Source: an uncultured Oscillospiraceae bacterium (GTDB lineage Bacteria; Bacillota; Clostridia; Oscillospirales; Oscillospiraceae). Taken from it: 64,000 nt of DNA. Under the pieces are notes generated by a model, which was given only the letters and a program-made list of their open reading frames with translations, searched no databases and was not told where the DNA came from. The position numbers and the translations under genes were made by a program. The first letter of the stretch is position 1. Each line of letters begins with the position of its first letter. This document shows positions 24,644 to 31,820 of this stretch, piece by piece. The DNA lies in contig CAKUIM010000011.1 in NCBI GenBank assembly GCA_934660965.1, forward strand, positions 1-64,000, given 5' to 3'.

Positions 24644-24991
24644 ATGGCAAAGGGATTCGGAAGCCGCGGTATGGGCGGCATGGGCGGCGGCAACATGAAC
24701 AGCATGATCCGCCAGGCCCAGAAGATGCAGCAGGAAATGCTCAAGGCCCAGGAAGAGCTGGAGGGCAAGAGCTATGAGGCCACTGCCGGCGGCGGCGTGG
24801 TGACGGCGGTGGTGTCCGGCAAGCGGGAGCTCACCGGCGTGACCATCGACCCGGAGGCCGTGGATCCGGACGACGTAGAGATGCTCCAGGACCTGATTGT
24901 GGCGGCGGTGAACGAGGCCATGCGCAAGGCCACCGACGATGCCAGCAGCCAGATGTCCAGGCTCACCGGCGGGCTCAACCTGCCCTTCTGA
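24644..24991 (+). CDS. ybaB: YbaB/EbfC nucleoid-associated protein
   Basis: This 115-residue DNA-binding protein is expected to dimerise in the tweezer-like YbaB fold. A Gly/Met-rich N-terminus (1-16) precedes the helix IRQAQKMQQEMLKAQEELEG and the beta-sheet core GGGVVTAVVSGKRELTGVTI. It follows dnaX in the usual order, but recR, which is normally next, is absent and a terminator follows at once. Confidence 0.93.
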   Translation: MAKGFGSRGMGGMGGGNMNSMIRQAQKMQQEMLKAQEELEGKSYEATAGGGVVTAVVSGKRELTGVTIDPEAVDPDDVEMLQDLIVAAVNEAMRKATDDASSQMSRLTGGLNLPF

Positions 24992-25026
24992 CCGGGACAG
25001 AGACAGTTCGTTCATCTGAAAAGGAC

Positions 25027-25066
25027 AAAACGCAGACCCCATGCTTGGGGTCTGCGTTTTCTTTTT
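25027..25066. terminator. Terminator after ybaB
   Basis: The stem aaaacgcagacccc/ggggtctgcgtttt with a 6-nt loop is followed by cttttt, with A-rich bases on the other side. It ends the dnaX-ybaB transcript and the convergent MATE transcript. Confidence 0.9.
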
Positions 25067-25080
25067 GAGGACGGGGGCGG

Positions 25081-26460
25081 TCAGCCCTTGCTGGCCGAGG
25101 ACTCCGATGCGCCAGCAGCCTCACTCTCCTGCGGAGCATGCTTCCAGGGGCCGGTGGCGTAGAAGAGCAGGGAGAGCCCGGCGGAGATGGCCCAGCCAAC
25201 CGGCCAGGCGCACCAGATGCCGGTGGAGCCCAGGGCAGTCTGGGACAGCAGCAGCGCAAGACCCACCCGGAGGGTAAGGTCGGTGAAGGTGGCGGCCATA
25301 AAGCGGCCCATCAGGCCAGCCCCGCGCAGCACGCCATCTGCCGCCAGTTTTGCGGCAGCGGTGAAGTAGAAGGGGGAGAGAATGCGCAGAAAGTTCACCC
25401 CGGTGCGCATGGCAAGGTCGGTAGGAGAGTCCAGGAAGAGCAGCAGAATGTACCGCCCGGCGAAGAAGTAGAGCAGGGTCAGCGGGATGCACACCGCCCA
25501 CACCAGCCGCAGTCCGGCCCGGAAGCCGGAGCGCACCCGGGAGAGCTTCTGGGCGCCGATATTCTGGGCGGTGTAATTGGAGATGCCGTTGCCAAAGGTG
25601 GTAAAGGAGGTGATGACCAGGCTGTTGAGCTTCACCGCGGCGGAGTAGCCGGCCATCACGCCGGTTCCGAAGCTGTTGATGATGCCCTGGATGACGATGT
25701 TGCCCACAGAAATGAAGCTCTGCTGGAGGATGCTGGGCACGGCGATGACCACAATCTGGCGGAGAATGGGTAGGGAGAAGCGGCAGACGGGGCCGTCGGA
25801 CTCGATGGCGTGCAGCCGGCGCAGCACCACGGCGCAGGCCAGAATGCAGCTCACACCCTGGCACAGCAGGGTGGCCCAGGCAACGCCGGCCACCCCCATC
25901 TGAAAGGCGGTGACGAACAGGATGTCCATGCCGATGTTGGACAGGGAGGAGACCGCCAGGAAGAGGAAGGGCGTGCGGGAGTCGCCCAGGGCGGAGAAGA
26001 TGCCGGTGGCGATATTATAGAAGAATACAAAGGGCAGGCCGAGGATGTAGATGTCGAGGTAGAGTTTGGAGTCGGCAAAGGCCTCTGCCGGTGTGCGGAT
26101 GAGCTGCAGCAGCCCGCCGCAGCCTAGGGTCCCCGCCGCCATCACGGCGGCGCACAGTGCGGCGGAGAAAATGCAGGCAGTGGACACAGTGGACTTGACC
26201 TGCCGGTAGTCCTTGGCCCCGAAGAACTGGGATACCACCACCGAGCAGCTGATGTTGCAGCCGAAGGCGAAGGCGATGAAGATGAGGGTCACCTCATAGC
26301 TGTTGCCCACGGCGGCCAAGGCTACCTCGCCGATAAATTTGCCAGCCACCAGGCTGTCAGCGATGTTATAGAGCTGCTGGAAGATGATGCTGCCGAACAG
26401 CGGCAGGCAGAACCGCCAGAGTACGGTGTCAGGGCGGCCGACGGTAAGGTCTTTATTCAT
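25081..26460 (-). CDS. MATE family multidrug/metabolite exporter
   Basis: This 459-residue polytopic protein of the MATE family has about 12 helices in two halves and presumably exports an organic cation with H+ or Na+. The N-terminal segment LPLFGSIIFQQLYNIADSLVAGKFIG and the second-half segment YTAQNIGAQKLSRVRSG are typical of the DinF-like clostridial subgroup. The start is ATG 26460, which overlaps the stop of the upstream kinase-like gene by 8 bp. A LysR regulator is transcribed divergently from that operon. The substrate is not predictable. Confidence 0.9.
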   Translation of the reverse strand: MNKDLTVGRPDTVLWRFCLPLFGSIIFQQLYNIADSLVAGKFIGEVALAAVGNSYEVTLIFIAFAFGCNISCSVVVSQFFGAKDYRQVKSTVSTACIFSAALCAAVMAAGTLGCGGLLQLIRTPAEAFADSKLYLDIYILGLPFVFFYNIATGIFSALGDSRTPFLFLAVSSLSNIGMDILFVTAFQMGVAGVAWATLLCQGVSCILACAVVLRRLHAIESDGPVCRFSLPILRQIVVIAVPSILQQSFISVGNIVIQGIINSFGTGVMAGYSAAVKLNSLVITSFTTFGNGISNYTAQNIGAQKLSRVRSGFRAGLRLVWAVCIPLTLLYFFAGRYILLLFLDSPTDLAMRTGVNFLRILSPFYFTAAAKLAADGVLRGAGLMGRFMAATFTDLTLRVGLALLLSQTALGSTGIWCAWPVGWAISAGLSLLFYATGPWKHAPQESEAAGASESSASKG

Positions 26461-27076
26461 GGGTCTCGCCGCCCCTCTGCGCGGCATAGGCCGCCGCAAG
26501 GACCTCTACGCAGCCCTCAAGCCCCAGCTGGCTGCTGGAGAGCATAAGACTATAGCTCTCCGGATGCCCCCAGCGGGTCCCGGCGTAAAAGTCGAAATAC
26601 TGCCGGCGCATTTTGTCCACCCGACGGATGCGAGCGGCGGCGGACTTTTCATCCAGCGCGTTGCGCGCCATGACCCGGCGGATGCGGTCGGGAAGGTCAC
26701 TATAGACAAAGGCCGAAAGGGGATGGTGCTCATGGAGGATGGCGCTGGCGCACCGCCCGATGAAGATGCAGCCGCCCTGCCCGGCCAGGCGGGCGATGGT
26801 CCGGCGTTCGGCGTCATAGGCCATCTGGCTGCCGGTGTAGAAGCAGGAGAGACTGGCGCTGTCGGCAAAAAAGTTCCCGCTTAAAAGGAGCTCGGGCTCC
26901 GCGGGGGTCTCCTCCTGGCGGCGGAGGAAGGCCTCGCTCATGCCGGATTCCTGGGCCGCCTTCTGGACCAGAAGCTTATCGTAGCAGGGGATGCCAAGCT
27001 TTTTGGAGAGCAGCTCGCCGATCTCGCGGCCGCCGCTGCCGTATTCCCGCCCGATACAGATGATGCTGTTTTTCAT
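26453..27076 (-). CDS. Cytidylate-kinase-like family protein
   Basis: This 207-residue P-loop protein of the CMK-2 family begins MKNSIICIGREYGSGGREIG, where GREYGSGG replaces the standard GxxGxGKST loop. GGCIFIGRCASAIL and SDLPDRIRRVMARN are other family blocks. A kinase activity is suspected, but the substrate is unknown; in clostridia such genes often sit beside MATE exporters. It is first in a two-gene operon and overlaps the MATE gene. Confidence 0.85.
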   Translation of the reverse strand: MKNSIICIGREYGSGGREIGELLSKKLGIPCYDKLLVQKAAQESGMSEAFLRRQEETPAEPELLLSGNFFADSASLSCFYTGSQMAYDAERRTIARLAGQGGCIFIGRCASAILHEHHPLSAFVYSDLPDRIRRVMARNALDEKSAAARIRRVDKMRRQYFDFYAGTRWGHPESYSLMLSSSQLGLEGCVEVLAAAYAAQRGGETHE

Positions 27077-27138
27077 GGCTGATGAAGACTCCTTTATCCG
27101 GTTCGTGCGCGCCGCCTCCGGCAGCGCGCAGCTTCCCC

Positions 27139-27188
27139 TTGATTTTCTTTGCAGCTGACATTATAATCACAGCATGGATATGCTGTAA
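27139..27188. promoter_or_regulatory. Overlapping divergent promoters with palindromic operator
   Basis: Plus strand: TTGATT (27139-27144), 17 bp, TATAAT (27162-27167) toward the LysR gene. Minus strand: TTACAG (27183-27188), 17 bp, TATAAT (27160-27165) toward the kinase-like/MATE pair. The two -10 boxes share the bases attataat. The palindrome acagcat-ggat-atgctgt (27169-27186) covers the minus-strand spacer, and a second palindrome, ttgatatatcaa, lies near 27208-27219. A LysR-type protein could switch between the two directions here. Confidence 0.7.
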
Positions 27189-27235
27189 AATATAAATTGA
27201 GAAACCTTGATATATCAATAAGGCATGGTGATGTT

Positions 27236-28132
27236 GTGGATATTAACTATGAATTATATAAGACTTTTTACTATGCTGCACAATACAAGAACCTCACCCA
27301 GGCGGCCAATGTGCTCATGAGCAGCCAGCCCAACGTGACCCGGGCCATCCGCAACCTGGAGCAGGCCCTGGGCTGCCGGCTGTTCTTCCGCTCCAACCGG
27401 GGGGTGCGCCTGACGCCGGAGGGGGAGCTGCTCTACGGGCATGTGGCCGCCGCGGTGGAGCACATCCAGGCGGGGGAGAACGCCATCGCGGCCAGCCAGA
27501 GCCTTCAGGCGGGCAGCGTATCGGTGGCCGCCAGCGACATCGCCATGCACTGCTGCCTGATGGCGGCACTGCGGGAGTTCCGGGGGGCCTATCCGGGGGT
27601 GAAGATCCACGTGTCCCGCCAGTCCACCCCCCAGGCCATGCGGCTTTTGAAGGGCGGGCTGATGGACTTTGCCGTTGTCACCGGGCCGCTTGAGCCGGAG
27701 GGCTCGCTGGAGGTGCGCCGGCTTCTGGAGATCCGGGAGGCGGCGGTGTGCTCGGCAGCCTTTCCGGAGCTGGACGGCCGGGTGGTGAAGCTCGCCGAGC
27801 TGACCCATTACCCCATCATCGGCCTTGGGGCGGAGACCACCTCCTTCGAGTTTTTCAGCGCCATCTTCTCCGAGCGGGGGCTGCGGTTCCGGCCGGACAT
27901 CGAGGCGGCGTCCTCCGACCAGGCCCTGTCCATGGTCAAGAGCGACCTGGGCGTGGGCTTTGTGCCGGTGGAGCTTCTGGAGGAGGGCGCGGAGAATCTG
28001 ACCATCATCCGCCTGGAGCAGCCGCTGCCCCGGCGGCCCATCTGCCTTGTGAAGCGGCGGGGACAGCGTTTGAGCCTGGCCGCCCAGGCCCTGGAAAAGA
28101 CGGTGATTGCCCAGGCGGGGGCGGAGATGTGA
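27236..28132 (+). CDS. LysR-family transcriptional regulator
   Basis: This 298-residue regulator has an N-terminal winged helix-turn-helix (MDINYELYKTFYYAAQYKNL to SSQPNVTRAIRNLEQALG) and a periplasmic-binding-like effector domain (about 90-295). I chose GTG 27236, which gives the common clostridial MDINYELYKTFYY start and has GGTGAT upstream; an earlier in-frame TTG lacks a site. The divergent kinase-like/MATE operon is the likely target. The effector is unknown. Confidence 0.9.
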   Translation: MDINYELYKTFYYAAQYKNLTQAANVLMSSQPNVTRAIRNLEQALGCRLFFRSNRGVRLTPEGELLYGHVAAAVEHIQAGENAIAASQSLQAGSVSVAASDIAMHCCLMAALREFRGAYPGVKIHVSRQSTPQAMRLLKGGLMDFAVVTGPLEPEGSLEVRRLLEIREAAVCSAAFPELDGRVVKLAELTHYPIIGLGAETTSFEFFSAIFSERGLRFRPDIEAASSDQALSMVKSDLGVGFVPVELLEEGAENLTIIRLEQPLPRRPICLVKRRGQRLSLAAQALEKTVIAQAGAEM

Positions 28133-28147
28133 AAGAGGACATGAAAA

Positions 28148-28185
28148 GACGCGCAGAGCCCTCACAGGCTCTGCGCGTCTCTTTG
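28148..28185 (+). terminator. Terminator after the LysR gene
   Basis: The perfect 13-bp stem gacgcgcagagcc/ggctctgcgcgtc with a 6-nt loop is followed by tctttgttt. Confidence 0.85.
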
Positions 28186-28231
28186 TTTGTCTTGTTTCAA
28201 TACAGAAAATCGGTCCATAGGCCGGAATCTG

Positions 28232-28489
28232 TCACAGTCCGGCCTCTTTTTCGTCCTCTTTGGGTGGGCGGACATAGCGCAGCATTCGCTCGTCGCAGGC
28301 GCCCAGGCACAGAAAATTGGCCTTTGCTTCATGGAGCGTGATTCCGTGATTGGAGTCGCTTGGTTCGTCGCCGGAGGCGATGAAGGGGTCGTTTTCCCAG
28401 AAGCAGACAGGGCAGATGTACCCGCAGTCCTCATTGGGCGGGGCGGGATAGGTCAAATACCCGCAGCACGGGCATGGATATTTTTTCAT
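28232..28489 (-). CDS. CPCC family cysteine-rich protein
   Basis: This 85-residue protein begins MKKYPCPCCGYLTY and continues with CGYICPVCFWEND, the two CxxC-like knuckles of the cysteine-rich CPCC family, probably binding zinc. The family's function is unknown. The start is ATG 28489 after GGAGGG. It lies just downstream of the displaced tsaD tail and may once have followed tsaD directly. Confidence 0.85.
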   Translation of the reverse strand: MKKYPCPCCGYLTYPAPPNEDCGYICPVCFWENDPFIASGDEPSDSNHGITLHEAKANFLCLGACDERMLRYVRPPKEDEKEAGL

Positions 28490-28524
28490 GGCGCGATTCC
28501 CTCCAAAAAAACGATTTGTGCCCG

Positions 28525-28632
28525 TCAGCCCTTGGAGATGTCCATGACGGCCCGGGCGTTGAGGTCCCACCCGGCGGTGTGCCCGGCGAGATATTCATAG
28601 TACCCCTGGCTGCCGATCTCGTCGCCGCAAAG
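28525..28632 (-). pseudogene. Second, diverged 3' end of tsaD
   Basis: This fragment reads as the end of TsaD (QGYYEYLAGHTAGWDLNARA, then VMDISKG and stop 28525-28527), paralleling the real end at 28732-28840. Against the real gene it has about seven substitutions in the last 24 codons, of which only one (Asn to His) changes the protein, plus a short in-frame loss near GDNAAMIG. It has no start of its own. The synonymous differences imply that it evolved as a functional gene end before being displaced. Confidence 0.85.
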
Positions 28633-28731
28633 TCCGCTCCGCTTTTCCCGGCCTGCGGCCGGGAAGCGCTGCGCTCCCTTGCGGCTCCTCTCCCCATGGG
28701 TCAGGCCCCATGGGGGCCCCGGCCATGCTCG
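28633..28731. other. Palindromic GC-rich spacer between tsaD and its displaced tail
   Basis: It contains the hairpins cccggcc-tgc-ggccggg and cccatggg-tcagg-ccccatggg. No gene is visible. The spacer has the same general character as the spacers at 78-223 and 13524-13637. Confidence 0.6.
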
Positions 28732-29742
28732 TCAGCCTTTTGAGATGTCCATGACGGCCCGGGCGTTGAGGTCCCACCCGGCGGTGTTGCCGGCGAGATA
28801 CTCATAATATCCCTGGCTGCCGATCATGGCGGCGTTGTCGCCGCACAGGGCGAGGGGGGGCAGCCACAGCCTGGCCCCGGCCTGCTCGCAGGCGGCGGTG
28901 AGGTCTGCGCGGATACGGCTGTTGGCGGCCACGCCGCCGGCCACGGCGATCTTGTTGTAGCCCGCCATGGCGTTGGCGGCCATGGTGCGGGGCACCAGCG
29001 AGTCGGACACCGCGGCGGCGAAGGAGGCGGCCAGGTCGTGGAGGTCAAGCTCCTCCCCCTTCTGCTGGGCGTTGTGAATGGTGTTGAGCACGGCGGTCTT
29101 GAGCCCGGAGAAGGACATGTCCAGCGGGTGGTCGGCCACGTGGGCCTGGGGGAAGTGGAAAGCTTTGTCATTGCCGCCCTTGGCCATGCGGTCCATGGGG
29201 CCGCCGCCGGGATAGCCCAGGCCCAGCACCCGGGCGGTCTTGTCAAAGCACTCGCCGGCGGCGTCATCCCGGGTGGAGCCCATGACCTCAAAATGGGTAT
29301 AGTCCCTGACATTTACAAGGGCGGTGGTGCCGCCGGACACGCACAGGCACAGAAAGGGCGGCTCCAGGTCCGGGTGGGCGATGTAGTTGGCGGCGATGTG
29401 GCCCCGGACGTGGTGAACGGGGATGAGGGGGACGCCCAGGCCGTAGGCTACCGACTTTGCGAAGGACACCCCTACCAGCAGCGCGCCGATGAGGCCCGGG
29501 GCATAGGTGACGGCCACGGCACCGATGTCTGCCTTGGTAAGGCCGGACTGCCGCAGGGCCTCGTCAGCAAGGCCGGAGATGGCCTCCACATGCTTGCGGG
29601 AGGCGATTTCGGGCACCACGCCGCCGTAGATGGCGTGCATGTCGGCGGAGGAGGCGATGACGGAGGACAGGACGGTGCGGCCATCCTGCACCACCGCGGC
29701 GGCGGTCTCGTCGCAGGAGGATTCGAAGGCGAGAATGTTCAT
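28732..29742 (-). CDS. tsaD: tRNA N6-adenosine threonylcarbamoyltransferase
   Basis: This 336-residue Kae1/YgjD ASKHA-fold protein transfers threonylcarbamoyl to A37 of ANN-reading tRNAs, with TsaB and TsaE. The iron/zinc ligands are H111 and H115 (HHVRGH) and the aspartate in LCGDNAAMIG. NILAFESSCDETAAAV is the N-terminal signature. The start is ATG 29742 after AGGAAG. It lies downstream of rimI and a GNAT gene. Its 3' end is duplicated 207 bp further along. Confidence 0.96.
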   Translation of the reverse strand: MNILAFESSCDETAAAVVQDGRTVLSSVIASSADMHAIYGGVVPEIASRKHVEAISGLADEALRQSGLTKADIGAVAVTYAPGLIGALLVGVSFAKSVAYGLGVPLIPVHHVRGHIAANYIAHPDLEPPFLCLCVSGGTTALVNVRDYTHFEVMGSTRDDAAGECFDKTARVLGLGYPGGGPMDRMAKGGNDKAFHFPQAHVADHPLDMSFSGLKTAVLNTIHNAQQKGEELDLHDLAASFAAAVSDSLVPRTMAANAMAGYNKIAVAGGVAANSRIRADLTAACEQAGARLWLPPLALCGDNAAMIGSQGYYEYLAGNTAGWDLNARAVMDISKG

Positions 29743-29874
29743 AAGGTACACTTCCTGATGAAAAGGTGTGCGCCGGCGGGCGCAGAAATTTGAAAGGGAG
29801 GGACTGGGCACCGGCCCCGGTGGAGCGGCAGGAAAGCCTACCGCTTAAGGCGGGGCGCGGAAAGGTGCGCAATG

Positions 29875-30492
29875 TCAGGGCAGGGTTGGCTCGTCCTCCT
29901 CCACCCAGGCGGGGGAGGGATGGATGGCCTCGCCGGGGCGCAGGGGCAGCTGGATATAGCGCTCCATATGGGCGGGGGAGAAGTAGTCGGCGTAGACGCT
30001 TCTGTGAAGCTGCTGCACTTTGCAGTCGGCGGACTCCGGGCCGGCGTACATGCAGTTGAAGTGGACGCCGAACAGGGCGCATTCGTAGCTTAAAACCCGG
30101 AAGCCGCTGCGCTCATAAAAGCCGATGCGATGGCGGCGCAGCTCGTTCTCGGCAGGGTCGTCGGAGGTGGGAGACTCCACCTCGCCGAAAAGCTGGCCGT
30201 AGCGCTCAAGGAGCAGGGGCAGGGCCTGAGAGCCCAGGCCGCCGTTGCGCTTGCCCCGCAGCACGCCCAGGTATTCCAAAAGGGCGCCGTCCCGGTTTCG
30301 GGGCAGCCACATGATGGCGTAGCCCAGGGCGGCGCCGGCGTCGTCTGTGAGGAGCAGGGGGTCATATTGCCCCAGCTCCATGAGGCGAAGCATGGCCCGC
30401 AGGGGCTTGAGCTCGGCGCGGGGAAAGTCGTAGACCAATTCGTCGGTGTAAAGGGAAGATAGTTCACACTTATCCAGCGGTTTCAGTTTCAT
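29875..30492 (-). CDS. GNAT family N-acetyltransferase
   Basis: This 205-residue GNAT-like protein has a core strand-helix region around LLEYLGVLRGKRNGGLGSQA (acetyl-CoA loop RGKRNGGLGSQ) and RHRIGFYERSGFRVL. The substrate is unknown. The C-terminal 40 residues form an extension. It overlaps rimI by 23 bp, so translation is probably coupled. tsaD follows 132 bp downstream; nothing recognisable lies in that gap. Confidence 0.85.
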   Translation of the reverse strand: MKLKPLDKCELSSLYTDELVYDFPRAELKPLRAMLRLMELGQYDPLLLTDDAGAALGYAIMWLPRNRDGALLEYLGVLRGKRNGGLGSQALPLLLERYGQLFGEVESPTSDDPAENELRRHRIGFYERSGFRVLSYECALFGVHFNCMYAGPESADCKVQQLHRSVYADYFSPAHMERYIQLPLRPGEAIHPSPAWVEEDEPTLP

Positions 30493-30934
30493 GGTTAAAC
30501 TCCAATGTCATCAGAATCGCGTCCTCTTTGGGATCGTCATAGTAGTTTTTCCGGCGGCCGGCCTGCTGGAAGCCGTGCTTTTCATAAAGGCGGACGGCGG
30601 GGGTGTTGGAGGCGCGCACCTCCAGGGTGAGGAAGGCAAGCTTTGCCGCGCCGAAGCGGACAAAGGCGGCGATGAGTTCGTTGCCAACCCCCTGCCGGCG
30701 ATAGGCCGGGGACACCGCCACGTTGCCGATGTAGCCCTCGTCCAGAACGGTCTGGAGCCCGGCGTAACCCGCCACCGTGCCGTCGTCGGTCACAGCGGCC
30801 ACAATGACGGCGCGCTCGTTCCAGAGCTCCTCCCGGAGCATGTCCTCGCTCCACGGGTGGGAGAAGCATTCCCGCTCCAGGGCGGCGATCTGGGGGATGA
30901 GCTCCTCCGTCATGGGGACAAGCTGATAATTCAT
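30470..30934 (-). CDS. rimI: Ribosomal-protein-S18-alanine N-acetyltransferase
   Basis: This 154-residue GNAT enzyme of RimI type is expected to acetylate the N-terminal alanine of S18. The acetyl-CoA loop is RRQGVGNELI. CFSHPWSEDML near the N-terminus and YEKHGFQQAGRRKNYYDDP near the C-terminus are RimI hallmarks. The start is ATG 30934, forming an ATGA overlap with the preceding phosphotransferase gene. Proximity to tsaD is the usual context. Confidence 0.92.
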   Translation of the reverse strand: MNYQLVPMTEELIPQIAALERECFSHPWSEDMLREELWNERAVIVAAVTDDGTVAGYAGLQTVLDEGYIGNVAVSPAYRRQGVGNELIAAFVRFGAAKLAFLTLEVRASNTPAVRLYEKHGFQQAGRRKNYYDDPKEDAILMTLEFNHETETAG

Positions 30935-31809
30935 GGCATCCATTCCTCCATCGTGCGCAGCGCGCCGTACATGCGAGCGGCCATGCCGGCGAAGGGCTCG
31001 CCCCCGGCGGCGCACTGGGCGATGCCCCGCCAGGCCCACAGGGCAAGCTGCTCCTTCAGGCGGGGAAGGTCCAGGGGCAGCCGCTCCCCGCAGGCGACAA
31101 GAAACGCCGCGGCGTTTTGCGCCCTGCGCTCCGGCGAGCTGTGGTTGACAAGGCCGGCCAGGGCGCTTGCAAGGTCAAAATAGGGGTCGCCCAGGCGGGC
31201 CTCGCCGAAGTCGATGACCCGGATGATCCCGCGGTCGTCCAGCATGTTCCAAAGGCCCAGGTCGCCGTGGATGAGCTGGACGTCCCGTTCGGGCAGGACG
31301 GCAAGGCGAGCCGCGGTGCGGTCGGCCTCTGAAAGGGTGAGGGGCAGGCCCAGGCGGGGAAAGCCCTCCCGGCCGGCACACCAGGCCGCAGAGAGCGCGA
31401 ACCGGTCGGGCATGGGCGCGGCGGGGACGAAGCCGGCCAGGGCACGGGTGAGATCCGCCGCCGTCTCGCCAATCTGCCGGGAGACGCCGGGACGGTCAGG
31501 GTCAGGACGCGTCCCGGGACAGAACACCTGCATCTGATAAAATCCGCCGCCAACCTCTGCCATGGGCGCGCCGGCGGCGGTGGGGAGGATGGCGGGGAAG
31601 CGGGTAAAGCCCCGGGCCGTAAGGTGCTGCGCGGCGGCCCACTCCAGCTCGCCCTGGGCGGGGGAGGCGAGGGTGCGCAGCAGGCAGGCACCCGACGGCG
31701 TATCCAGCCGCCACACCCGGGCGGCGGTGCCGCCGGAGAGAGGTGAAAATTTCTGTAAAGGGGAAATGCCATACAGCTTGCAGATAAAGCGGATTTGAGC
31801 TTCTTCCAT
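30931..31809 (-). CDS. Aminoglycoside-phosphotransferase-fold kinase (CotS-like)
   Basis: This 292-residue protein of the APH/choline kinase fold has the catalytic loop HGDLGLWNML and the metal-binding IDFGEARLGDP. The N-lobe region GGTAARVWRLDTPSGACLLRT carries the nucleotide-binding strands. This superfamily includes homoserine, choline and antibiotic kinases and spore coat proteins such as CotS; the substrate cannot be chosen from sequence. The start is ATG 31809 after GAGGAG. It lies between polA and rimI. Confidence 0.85.
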   Translation of the reverse strand: MEEAQIRFICKLYGISPLQKFSPLSGGTAARVWRLDTPSGACLLRTLASPAQGELEWAAAQHLTARGFTRFPAILPTAAGAPMAEVGGGFYQMQVFCPGTRPDPDRPGVSRQIGETAADLTRALAGFVPAAPMPDRFALSAAWCAGREGFPRLGLPLTLSEADRTAARLAVLPERDVQLIHGDLGLWNMLDDRGIIRVIDFGEARLGDPYFDLASALAGLVNHSSPERRAQNAAAFLVACGERLPLDLPRLKEQLALWAWRGIAQCAAGGEPFAGMAARMYGALRTMEEWMP

Positions 31810-31820
31810 GGGGGCGCTCC

